DNA of 6,970 bases from an uncultured Eubacteriales bacterium (GCA_900316925.1 ONEU01000042.1:1-6970), one strand, 5' to 3'. Shown: positions 1 through 6,840, counted from the stretch's first letter. A program made the numbers and translations. The notes: generated by a model from the sequence alone, not told the origin.

Positions 1-71
1 TGTTAGCGACATAGAAGTTTCGCCTTACCACAAACAGAGTGAGCGTAAGCGAACGACAGCGTGACTACACA

Positions 72-86
72 GCGGCGGGGCGCCGC
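72..86. repeat. GC-rich perfect inverted repeat upstream of the TIR promoter
   Basis: GCGGCG and CGCCGC arms of 6 bp flank a 3-base GGG loop. The hairpin ends 4 bases before the -35 element of the TIR-gene promoter. It has no T-run after it, so it is not a standard terminator. It could be an operator, the end of an upstream transcript, or part of a dispersed intergenic repeat, since the surrounding 1-90 stretch is rich in short AGCG/GCGA words and has no credible coding sequence. The structure is seen directly; the role is open. Confidence 0.4.
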
Positions 87-90
87 AATG

Positions 91-119
91 TTGACTGATG
101 GGGGAGAAGCTGATAAAAT
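91..119 (+). promoter_or_regulatory. SigA-type promoter of the TIR gene
   Basis: TTGACT (91-96) and TAAAAT (114-119) are separated by exactly 17 bases, and a TG at 111-112 gives an extended -10. Transcription would start near 126, leaving a leader of about 36 bases before the ATG at 162. The promoter looks intact although the gene it serves is broken. Confidence 0.75.
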
Positions 120-146
120 AAGTTTTTTCAGTCTGATTATTGTATG

Positions 147-152
147 AAGGGA
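147..152 (+). promoter_or_regulatory. Ribosome binding site that decides the TIR gene start
   Basis: AAGGGA lies 9 bases before the ATG at 162. An in-frame ATG at 144 overlaps this site closely and has no Shine-Dalgarno sequence of its own. The start at 162 also places the TIR core (residues starting MPDVFISH) at the N-terminus, as is usual for stand-alone bacterial TIR proteins. Confidence 0.65.
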
Positions 153-161
153 AGTATCAGG

Positions 162-1622
162 ATGCCAGACGTATTTATCAGTCACGGCTCCAAGGATAAG
201 GATATCGCTGATAAAGTGGTTTCTTATCTGGAGGATCGGGGATTGATCTGTTGGATTGCTCCCAGAAATATTATACCCGGAAGTGACTGGGCTGCTTCGA
301 TCAATACCGCTATTACGGCATCCAGGATTTTTCTGCTTATCTACCGCGCTAACAACGCCTCTTCCTCCCAGGTGAGAAGGGAAGTGGGACTGGCATCATC
401 CAGAAGTAACGTCTTCATTATCCCCTTTGGGGTGGACGATACGCCTCTTCACGGCAGCCTTGAATACTACCTCAATACTTCCCACTGGATCAATGCGGAT
501 TTTGCCAATAAAGACTATCAATTCGAGGCGCTTTATCAAAATATCATCACTATCACCGGAAAGAACCTGCAGGACATCTCCAACAATACCAATGTCGATA
601 ACCTCCCCACGCATCACATGGATGCCCAGCCGGAATCTCCAAAGACTCCGCACAAAAGCCGCAGGAAAAAGAAAAAACGAATAAGATTGCTTTTATCGTC
701 TTTGTCACGCTGGCGGTTGCCGCAACTGCATACGTATGGATCGTTTTCGGTACGTCGAATCACTACGATACCAATGTCTCTTCTTCAAAAAAAGAACTCG
801 ACTGCTCACAGCAGCGTTACTTCCACCAAAAAACAGTCATCCTTACAATCCGAAAAGTCCTCGAACCCCGAATCCATTACCACAACCGTTTTGATATACG
901 GTTATTCGTCCACCGGCACCTATACCGGTAAGATGAATAAAAAAGGACATCCGGATGGCAGCGGCTACTATTACGGCTCCTATGTTATTGACAATGAAAC
1001 GGTAACCGTTGAACTGGATGGCGAATGGGACGACGGCGCATTCAGCGGCAGCGGTGTGGCCGTCAGCAGCTATGAAGAAGGCATTATTTCTAAGGGAATA
1101 TGTAAAGGCATCTGGGCAAACGGTTCTCCCGACGGGAAAATGACGCTGACCAGGACCTACAGATCAGGAGATTATTCTAAATCGGTCATTCAAGGTACCT
1201 GAACAAAAGGTGTCCTCTCCGGTAATATCATTCAAACCGATTACTTTACATCCGGAACGGTCAATGTCTATGAAGGCGGGTATTCTAATAATCAATGGAA
1301 CGGGGAAGGAAAGCTCACCTGCGCCTATCAGACAGGAGATTATTCTAAAACAATCTATGAAGGCAAATGGACCAACAACGTCCTCTCCGGCACAATCAAG
1401 GAAACCCTATACTATACAAACGAAGATGTCGTTGTCTATCAGGGCGGGTTCATTAAAAACAGCTGGAACGGTAAAGCAAAGCTCACCATCAGCTATAAAA
1501 CCGGAAATATCTACCAGAGAGAAATGGAAGGCAATTATCAGGACGGAACAAAGATCGGTACATTCCATTTCACCGACTATTACCAAAACGGGGAAGTCAA
1601 ACAATACGATCTCAAATACTGA
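162..1622 (+). pseudogene. TIR domain - transmembrane helix - MORN-repeat protein, broken
   Basis: Residues 2 to about 125 form a bacterial TIR domain: DVFISH at strand A, CWIAPR at the BB-loop region, then QVRREV, whose Glu74 matches the catalytic glutamate of TIR NAD-cleaving enzymes. After a polar linker the frame is disturbed. From about 640 to 790 the -1 frame encodes a lysine-rich stretch and a 23-residue hydrophobic helix (683-751), followed by NHYDTNVSSS. After a run of seven A's (787-793) the first frame resumes with MORN-like units of the YEGxW...GxGxLT type. A TGA at 1200-1202 interrupts the repeats, which continue in the same frame to TGA at 1620-1622. The two shifts cancel, so the restored protein is 486 residues. 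As it stands the first frame is open for 346 residues but lacks the membrane helix and the last repeats. The family is inferred to be a membrane-tethered TIR protein with an extracytoplasmic MORN region. No partner is certain; the convergent neighbour is also decayed. Confidence 0.8.
1026..1538 (+). repeat. 56-residue (168-base) tandem repeat of paired MORN-like units
   Basis: GGAGATTATTCTAAA occurs at 1167 and again at 1335, and a diverged copy starts at 1503: a spacing of exactly 168 bases. Tryptophan codons at 1296 and 1464 are also 168 apart. In the other series, TGA at 1200 is 168 before TGG at 1368, which is 168 before TAT (Tyr) at 1536. An earlier, less regular copy has its tryptophan at 1026. 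Each period holds two MORN-like motifs, one like EGKWTNNVLSG and one like YEGGYSNNQWNGEGKLT. The period was counted directly; the MORN assignment comes from the motif pattern. Confidence 0.8.
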
Positions 1623-1625
1623 CAA

Positions 1626-2722
1626 TCACAACACCGCCGCCGTCGGTCTCAGCCTGAGCGTCCTGCCGTTCATCTCAAAGCTCTCCGCACGGAAACGGTT
1701 GGCAAAAATCTCCATCCTGCTGTCCATCCTGGTATCTACACATCGACGGTGATCTTGTTTTGCCGGTGCATGACGCCGAGATTCATTGCCTGGAGCAGGG
1801 CGTGCTGGCAATGCTGCCAAAGCCGATAATCAGCATCCGGGTATCTCACTCCCGCAGCGGCAGGTCCTTCCCGAGATAACAGGAATACAGCGGCACTTCA
1901 CGGTACATCTGCCTTACCTGCAGCTCCGGCAGACTTACGATCTCCAGATCATAGCCAAACTCACAATCCTTTTCTACCCGGTAATAATCGGCAATCAGCT
2001 GTGCGATACTGTCCTCTTCACAGCGGCAGGTGATCTTCGCACCCTTCCGGAGCACAAACCCGCCGTCACCGTTTTTCATGCTGAATACCTGCAGGATCGA
2101 AAAATAATTGATGGAGTTGTTATCCATCAGAATGATATGCTCCGCCTCCTGACAGCCTGATTTTTTCAGCAGATAGGAAAGCTCCTTTTCTTCGGCATTG
2201 AGCACGTTATAGCAATGGACCAGATAGCCCCTTTTGCTGAGATCGTAGCGCTGGTCATTGGAAAATTCCGTATCGGTGACGATATGGATACAATACTTGC
2301 GCCCCTTTTTGAGGGGTTCATTCCGGATCAGCGCTTTCACATCGTCATTATAGCCAAATATGACGATATGGTCACGGTTCCGGTACCGCCGCACGTTGAA
2401 CACGATCCGCAGCAGCTTGTCCAGCACCTTATAAACCACCGCCAGAGTACAGTACGGCGCCGTGAACACCGCTATGCCATAGGCGTAACCGACAAGATAA
2501 TAGATGAATCCCTGACTGTTCTGCATAAAGGTAATGGAATCCTTCAGGGTGATGGTCGGTTTGAACGCAAACGCATTGATGCCGTTCTGGAACACCAGCA
2601 GGATCCGGAAGAACGGTTCCTCATTGGCATAGTAAAGAATCCCCTCCGCCGCGGCGATCAGAAACGATACGATCGCCAGGATCAGCAGGAACCGGCGTCC
2701 TCAGTCTTGTTTTCTCTCTCAT
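1626..2722 (-). pseudogene. Two-helix membrane protein with tandem TrkA-N/RCK-like domains, frameshifted and truncated
   Basis: The start is ATG at 2722 with a good ribosome binding site. The protein begins MREKTRLR, then a frameshift near 2693 is needed to reach a hydrophobic helix (LLILAIVSFLIAAAEGILYY). A second hydrophobic segment follows (about 2400-2510), then the first nucleotide-binding-like domain beginning HIVIFGYNDDVKALI, with later ILMDNNSINYF and SLPELQVRQMY. A TGA at 1848-1846 interrupts it. The same frame then gives MLIIGFGSIAS, a second Rossmann-type GxGxxG strand-loop. Frameshifts near 1803 and 1741 are needed to read on through MNLGVMH and DTRMDSRMEIFANRF, and the reading stops at 1626. 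The layout fits the bacterial TrkA-N channel-like family related to CASTOR/POLLUX and RCK-gated channels, but no TVGYG-type filter is visible, so ion conduction is not shown. The C-terminal part expected after the second Rossmann strand is missing. Confidence 0.75.
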
Positions 2723-2731
2723 TTCTTTTGT

Positions 2732-2740
2732 CTCCCACCT
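2732..2740 (-). promoter_or_regulatory. Ribosome binding site of the channel-like pseudogene
   Basis: Read on the - strand, AGGTGGGAG lies 9 bases before the ATG at 2722. This site supports a start upstream of the longest open frame, whose first ATG (2595) lies after the first hydrophobic helix and has no comparable site. It is the main evidence that a frameshift separates the true start from the rest of the gene. Confidence 0.65.
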
Positions 2741-2761
2741 TCTGCGGTTTTTGTTTCTGTC

Positions 2762-2806
2762 AAAAGGGAAGGCACAGTTACTCGATGGGAGTTCCCGTGC
2801 CTTTTG
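2762..2806 (-). terminator. Probable terminator hairpin after the lipoprotein gene
   Basis: AAGGCAC (2769-2775) pairs with GTGCCTT (2797-2803), and an inner ACTC/GAGT stem (2780-2783 with 2789-2792) extends the hairpin. Flanking AAAAGG and CCTTTT can also pair. The T-run is short and interrupted on both strands, so termination may be weak. The core closely resembles the strong hairpin at 5207-5249. It separates the lipoprotein gene from the downstream channel-like pseudogene on the same strand. Confidence 0.55.
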
Positions 2807-2874
2807 TCAGTCATTTTTAGCAGTTTTCGGAGAGGGGACGGAAAACTACCTTCCTCCCTCCATAAATGCCCCCG

Positions 2875-4041
2875 TTACTTGTCGATCCAGCCGGAAAAGC
2901 CTTCCGTGTACTGATGATCGGTGATGGGCGTGAAACGGGACTGGTTGGAACCGCCGATATCCTCCAGGAACCCGTTATAGGCGCGGTAGATCTTGCCGGA
3001 GTCGTTATCATACACACGCTCGTATTCGCCGATCATATCGGAACGCTTCTCCTGGATGATAGTATCCTGTTCCGAGCGCTCCTCGAATGCCTGCAGCACA
3101 TCATCCGTACTGCCGGAACCGGAATCCGGGGTGCTGGTGGTACTGTTGGCCTGCTGCCATGCGTAGATATACTCCTGGGTGTAGTTAAACGATTTCATCA
3201 TCTGCACGAAAACGGGCAGCCAGTTTTTCAGCTCGCCCTGGGGTGCAAAGCAATAGTGGACAAAATCAACTTCCCACATACCATAGTTGCCGCCGTTCAT
3301 ATAGACGTCCTGTCCTGCAAAGATCAGCGCAGAATACATTCCCTCACCTTCCCTGCCGTTCTCGGAGAACGTCGCATAGAGGGTGCGGTAGTCATTGATC
3401 GTACTGTTGGGACGTGCCTGCTGCAGGACCTGATAATCAGCCGGCACTGCGGAGGACTGCACGGTGAAATACTGGGTGGTGTCGGCAAAGCTCTTCTCAA
3501 AAAATTCCTGCACCGTTCCGCTCTCAATGTAGAACGTCCTTCCCATCATCTGTGCTCCCTCAAGGGTCTTGTAGACATTGCCTCTGTCTATCATACTAAT
3601 ACCGGTGATGGCGTTGGTGGGGTGTTTCACACTCAGGGAGACCTGGTTCAGATCGGCGCTGTATTCTACCTTCCATCCCTTTGGTATGATGAGGGTAAAG
3701 GCTTCGTTGGCATACTGCTCCCACTCCACCGTACTCCACTCTGCATCCCTGATATTTGCCTGAACCGTCGGTGTCGGCAGGGTACCGGGTTGTGAGGTGG
3801 TCTCCGATACCGGGGTACTGATGGGATTCTCCGGCGTCTGCTGGCTTACCGGTGCCTGCTGGCTTTCCGGCGTCTGCTGGCTTACCGGTGCCTGTGATGC
3901 GGCAGACGCTTCTGGCAGACTGAAAATATTTGGAGCCCCCGAAAGGACCTGGCTGTTATTGTCTTCTCCGCCGGCGCAGGCGCTGAACAACAGGGTGGAT
4001 GCCGTCAGCAGCAGGCTCATCACAATGTTTTTCGCTTTCAT
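2875..4041 (-). CDS. Secreted lipoprotein of unknown function
   Basis: The predicted protein has 388 residues. A short basic N-terminus and hydrophobic stretch end in LLFSAC, so Cys22 is the likely lipidated residue and the mature protein would be held on the outer face of the membrane. Residues 28-99 are a Pro/Gln/Ser/Thr-rich linker with a duplicated 12-residue unit (QAPVSQQTPE). A folded region follows at about 100-285, starting near FTLIIPKGWKVEY and ending near VQMMKSFNYTQEYIYAW. A second low-complexity spacer (STTSTPDSGSGST) leads to a C-terminal segment with ERVYDNDSGKIYRAYNG. I do not recognise a named family. The start at 4041 is preferred to an in-frame ATG at 4056 because GGGGG lies 8 bases before it and the promoter would leave only a very short leader for 4056. 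It is divergent from the L,D-transpeptidase gene, which hints at, but does not prove, an envelope role. Confidence 0.85.
   Translation of the reverse strand: MKAKNIVMSLLLTASTLLFSACAGGEDNNSQVLSGAPNIFSLPEASAASQAPVSQQTPESQQAPVSQQTPENPISTPVSETTSQPGTLPTPTVQANIRDAEWSTVEWEQYANEAFTLIIPKGWKVEYSADLNQVSLSVKHPTNAITGISMIDRGNVYKTLEGAQMMGRTFYIESGTVQEFFEKSFADTTQYFTVQSSAVPADYQVLQQARPNSTINDYRTLYATFSENGREGEGMYSALIFAGQDVYMNGGNYGMWEVDFVHYCFAPQGELKNWLPVFVQMMKSFNYTQEYIYAWQQANSTTSTPDSGSGSTDDVLQAFEERSEQDTIIQEKRSDMIGEYERVYDNDSGKIYRAYNGFLEDIGGSNQSRFTPITDHQYTEGFSGWIDK
3831..3894 (-). repeat. 36-base direct repeat in the lipoprotein linker
   Basis: A 28-base identical stretch occurs at 3831-3858 and 3867-3894, a period of 36 bases, which encodes the doubled 12-residue QAPVSQQTPE unit. 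Nucleotide identity of the copies suggests a recent in-frame duplication. Such linkers often vary in copy number between strains without breaking the frame. Confidence 0.85.
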
Positions 4042-4049
4042 CTGAACTG

Positions 4050-4054
4050 CCCCC
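4050..4054 (-). promoter_or_regulatory. Ribosome binding site that decides the lipoprotein start
   Basis: On the - strand GGGGG lies 8 bases before the ATG at 4041. It falls inside the first codons of the longer frame starting at 4056, which itself has no upstream purine-rich site. The match to AGGAGG is only partial. Confidence 0.5.
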
Positions 4055-4075
4055 ATTCTGAATCGTGATGTCTTT

Positions 4076-4103
4076 ATTATACCATTTTTTTATTATATTG
4101 CAA
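4076..4103 (-). promoter_or_regulatory. Promoter of the lipoprotein gene
   Basis: On the - strand TTGCAA (4103-4098) and a perfect TATAAT (4081-4076) are 16 bases apart. Transcription would begin near 4069 and give a leader of about 28 bases to the ATG at 4041. The -35 match is moderate and the -10 is consensus. The flanks are AT-rich. Confidence 0.65.
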
Positions 4104-4173
4104 TGATTTTCGTATATTTTTCTGATATTCGGCCTTTTTCGGGGGACTGCCCATTTTTTCGCACTTCAATTGG

Positions 4174-4202
4174 TTGAAAGAAAAATAAATATATGATACA
4201 AT
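4174..4202 (+). promoter_or_regulatory. Promoter of the L,D-transpeptidase gene
   Basis: TTGAAA (4174-4179) and TACAAT (4197-4202) are 17 bases apart, with TG at 4194-4195 forming an extended -10. The likely start near 4209 leaves a leader of about 27 bases that contains AGGAG at 4221-4225, 10 bases before the ATG. It is divergent from the lipoprotein promoter about 70 bases away, so one regulator could influence both. Confidence 0.75.
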
Positions 4203-4235
4203 ATTACGGAGAATAAAAAAAGGAGCAGGCATTTC

Positions 4236-5204
4236 ATGGCGGTCAGACAAAAATCCAAAAAGAAATACAACTATAAAAGAATCGTCATTTTATGTGCGGT
4301 GCTGTGTATTGTAACAGGTTGTTGGCTGCTGATCGTCAACGGAATGCTGCACCACACCGCTGAGGAAAGTCCCGTCGTCCCGGCAACTGCTCCGGCGGAG
4401 GAATATCCCACATACATCGACGAAAAACACCGGAAATACGGTGATCTGGCAGATATCCATATCCGTCTGGCCATCGGCAGCTCCGTGGAGGAGCTCGATA
4501 TCGACGACATTGCCCCGTGGCTGAGTCTTACCCAGAAGAACCATCATTACAGCTATCACATCCGGGATGATGAGATTCGGAACTATGCGGCGGGATTGGC
4601 CGTCAAATACAATAACTATCAGAGCCATGTGAGCTTTGTCTCCCACAGCGGCGAAGAGATCACCCTGGAGAACCGCAGCACCGGCTGGATCTTAGATGAG
4701 GAATACGCCTACTCCCAGCTTCTTCACTTTATTCAGGAATATCAGTCCGTTGATCTGAATCTCACCAACCGGAGCAAGGAAAGCAACCAATGGTGGATCA
4801 GGGTCTGCGGCAATTATGACACGCAAAAGAAGAAGGGGACTATGTTTGCGGAGGTCAGCATTGACGATCAGTATATGTGGGTGATGCAGGAGGGAAAGGT
4901 CATCCTGGAATCTCCCATTGTCACAGGCAACCCCTATACCGGCAATGATACCCCCAAGGGCGCCTACTATGTCTATGAGAAGAAGAGTCCCGTCACGCTC
5001 TACGGCCCCGGTTATGACACCGAGGTGGCCTACTGGATGGCGTTCGTTGACGATGTCGGTTTTCACGACGCTACCTGGCAGGATTACTTTGGCGGAGATG
5101 TCTATCTGTCCTACGGTTCTCACGGCTGTGTCAATCTTCCTCTCTCCTTTGCCGAACAGCTCTATCATACCGTCTATGTCAATATGCCCGTCTATGTCTA
5201 CTGA
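4236..5204 (+). CDS. Membrane-anchored L,D-transpeptidase (YkuD family)
   Basis: The product (322 residues) would form 3-3 cross-links in peptidoglycan, or attach other groups to it, outside the membrane. A lysine-rich N-terminus precedes one hydrophobic helix at about 16-38. Residues 94 to about 180 resemble the peptidoglycan-binding-like domain that often precedes YkuD domains and VanW (YAAGLAVKYN, then STGWILDEEYAY). The catalytic domain covers about 202-322: PIVTGNP, TPKGAYYVYEK, then His277 and the signature SHGCVN at 295-300 with nucleophile Cys298. All key catalytic residues are present and the domain ends at the C-terminus as usual. AGGAG 10 bases upstream supports the start. VTGC at 26-29 loosely fits a lipobox, but hydrophobic residues continue after it, so an uncleaved anchor is more likely. 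A strong terminator follows directly. Its spectrum of acceptors cannot be read from the sequence. Confidence 0.93.
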   Translation: MAVRQKSKKKYNYKRIVILCAVLCIVTGCWLLIVNGMLHHTAEESPVVPATAPAEEYPTYIDEKHRKYGDLADIHIRLAIGSSVEELDIDDIAPWLSLTQKNHHYSYHIRDDEIRNYAAGLAVKYNNYQSHVSFVSHSGEEITLENRSTGWILDEEYAYSQLLHFIQEYQSVDLNLTNRSKESNQWWIRVCGNYDTQKKKGTMFAEVSIDDQYMWVMQEGKVILESPIVTGNPYTGNDTPKGAYYVYEKKSPVTLYGPGYDTEVAYWMAFVDDVGFHDATWQDYFGGDVYLSYGSHGCVNLPLSFAEQLYHTVYVNMPVYVY

Positions 5205-5206
5205 AA

Positions 5207-5257
5207 AACAGGCACGGTCACTCTCTCTTCCGGAGTAACCGTGCCTGTTCATTTTTT
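5207..5257. terminator. Bidirectional Rho-independent terminator
   Basis: AACAGGCACGGT (5207-5218) and ACCGTGCCTGTT (5238-5249) form a perfect 12-bp stem, with an inner ACTC/GAGT stem. On the + strand it is followed by T6 (5252-5257), and on the - strand the opposite arm runs into a T5 tract (5208-5204). It starts 2 bases after the transpeptidase stop and reaches the cardiolipin synthase stop, so it can serve both convergent genes. Confidence 0.92.
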
Positions 5258-6834
5258 CAGAGCAGGGGGGCGATCAGGCGCATAAGCGTGCCGATGATCT
5301 TGATACTGCGCTTCTCGTTTCTGATGGTCAGGGGGGTGACTTCCCGGCATTGGAGCAGGGTGCGCTCATAATCCTCCTCCATATCGTAAATGCAGCTGGA
5401 CTTATAGAAAAACGTCGCACATTCAAAGTGGTGGTACAGACTGCGGTAATCTAGATTGATCGTGCCGGTGACGCCCTTGATATCGTCGCTGATAAAGACC
5501 TTTGCATGGACGAAGCCCGGCTGATATTCATATATCTTCACGCCTGCCGCGATCAGGTACTTGTAATAGGATTTTGCCAGCGCATAGACGGATTTCTTGT
5601 CGGGAATCCCCGGGAGGATGAGCCGGACATCCACGCCCCGCTGTGCCGCATATTTCAAAGCCGTCTCCAGCTCGTTGTCCAGAATCAGATAGGGCGTCAT
5701 AATGTGCACATACGTCCTCGCCCGATAGATGATGTCCATATACACGTTCTCGCCGACCTTATACTCATCCAGCGGACTGTCTGCATAGGGCATCACAAAA
5801 CCGTCGCTCTTTGCCGGTACGGAACAATGCAGATATTCATCCCATTGCACCTCCGTCTCCGTGAGGTTCCACATCCGCAGGAACATCATCGTGAAGCTTT
5901 CTACCGCTTCCCCTTTCAGCATCACAGCCGTGTCCTTCCAGTGCCCGAACCGGTCAATTGCATTGATATACTCATCCGCCAGGTTCACACCGCCGTTGAA
6001 CGCTACCTTGCCGTCGATCACCAGGATCTTCCGATGGTCCCGGTAATTATAGTGGGTGGAAATAAAGGGCTGGAGCTTGAAAAATGACTTGCATCTGATT
6101 CCCAGCTTCTCCATCCGCCGGGGATAATCACTGGTCAGCGTGGACATCTCACACATCCCGTCATACATCACCCGCACCTCTACGCCCTGTGCGGCTTTAT
6201 CGGCAAGAATCTTGAGGATCCTGCCCCACATCGTTCCCTCCGCAATGATGAAATACTCCATGAAAATAAATTTCTCCGCCTTCTGCAGTTCCTCCAGCAT
6301 GGCTTCAAACTTCATTTCTCCCAGCGGAAAATAGGTCACCTCTGTGTTGCGGTAGAGGGGATAGTGCCCGCTGCGGTTCAGGTAGCGGCAGATATCATCC
6401 GTACCGGAATCGGTGATCTCCGGCAGCTGCAGGACCTCCTCCTCCTGACAGAGCTTTCCTTCACTCTCGTCATTGAGATTTTTGAGACGCTTTTCCAGTT
6501 TCCGGTGACCGATATGCTTTTCGGTAATCCAGAGCATGATCGCCGCCTGGATAGGAAACAGGAGCATCATCACCATCCAGGTCAGCTTGGCGGTGGAGTC
6601 CATATCACTTTTCAGGAGATGGAAAAACATCATCATGGTAAAAATCGTCATCCCTATGGTGAACCATCTGATCTCACGGTCAAGCACATTGAAAAGCACC
6701 GTAAAAGCGGCAATCTGGATGACGAACAGCAGGGTGATGATCCCGAAACGGCTGAAAATAATACGCAGAAAGCCTTTTCTTCGCTTTTTAATGAGATGAA
6801 TTTCATCCGGTGACGAACGCAGCTGATTGTCCAT
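5257..6834 (-). CDS. cls: Cardiolipin synthase, phospholipase D superfamily
   Basis: The enzyme (525 residues) condenses two phosphatidylglycerol molecules into cardiolipin and glycerol at the membrane. Three hydrophobic segments at about 30-51, 57-74 and 84-102 form the N-terminal membrane region, with the PLDc_N-like stretch KSDMDSTAKLTWM. The two HKD motifs are HRKILVID (His267, Lys269, Asp274), followed by GGVN, and HAKVFISD (His443, Lys445, Asp450), followed by GTINLDYRS. All catalytic residues are kept and the length is normal for the family. The start at 6834 is chosen over an in-frame ATG at 6864 because AAGGAGG sits 6 bases before it. The gene converges on the L,D-transpeptidase and shares its terminator. 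No clear promoter was found in the 136 bases upstream that are in the window. Other PLD-type phosphatidyltransferases are possible but less likely. Confidence 0.93.
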   Translation of the reverse strand: MDNQLRSSPDEIHLIKKRRKGFLRIIFSRFGIITLLFVIQIAAFTVLFNVLDREIRWFTIGMTIFTMMMFFHLLKSDMDSTAKLTWMVMMLLFPIQAAIMLWITEKHIGHRKLEKRLKNLNDESEGKLCQEEEVLQLPEITDSGTDDICRYLNRSGHYPLYRNTEVTYFPLGEMKFEAMLEELQKAEKFIFMEYFIIAEGTMWGRILKILADKAAQGVEVRVMYDGMCEMSTLTSDYPRRMEKLGIRCKSFFKLQPFISTHYNYRDHRKILVIDGKVAFNGGVNLADEYINAIDRFGHWKDTAVMLKGEAVESFTMMFLRMWNLTETEVQWDEYLHCSVPAKSDGFVMPYADSPLDEYKVGENVYMDIIYRARTYVHIMTPYLILDNELETALKYAAQRGVDVRLILPGIPDKKSVYALAKSYYKYLIAAGVKIYEYQPGFVHAKVFISDDIKGVTGTINLDYRSLYHHFECATFFYKSSCIYDMEEDYERTLLQCREVTPLTIRNEKRSIKIIGTLMRLIAPLL

Positions 6835-6840
6835 TCTACC

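Noticed and set aside
3..185. 60-codon open frame on the - strand
   Set aside because: It overlaps the TIR promoter and start and has no ribosome site or recognised domain.
1200..1202. Alternative genetic code with TGA as Trp
   Set aside because: TGA ends at least two intact genes here, and Trp is encoded by TGG in all of them.
1210..1752. 180-codon open frame on the + strand
   Set aside because: It is the shifted frame of the MORN repeats and runs into the antisense of the channel-like remnant. The repeat phase fits the other frame.
2735..2763. Perfect TTGACA on the - strand before the channel-like pseudogene
   Set aside because: No -10 element is found 15-19 bases downstream; the ribosome site occupies that position.
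1786..2820. Two + strand open frames of 124 and 201 codons
   Set aside because: They are antisense to the channel-like pseudogene, whose - strand reading has hydrophobic helices and Rossmann motifs.
2866..3795. 309-codon open frame on the + strand
   Set aside because: It lies opposite the lipoprotein gene, has no ribosome site or recognisable domain, and the - strand reading has a signal peptide, lipobox and promoter.
3831..3894. Spaced direct repeats as a possible CRISPR
   Set aside because: There are only two copies, in frame within the lipoprotein linker and with no spacer-like unique segments.
4299..4324. L,D-transpeptidase as a lipoprotein through VTGC at residues 26-29
   Set aside because: Hydrophobic residues continue for about ten positions after the cysteine, which fits an uncleaved membrane anchor better.
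5506..6087. 193-codon open frame on the + strand
   Set aside because: It is antisense to the two HKD motifs of cardiolipin synthase and shows no protein features of its own.
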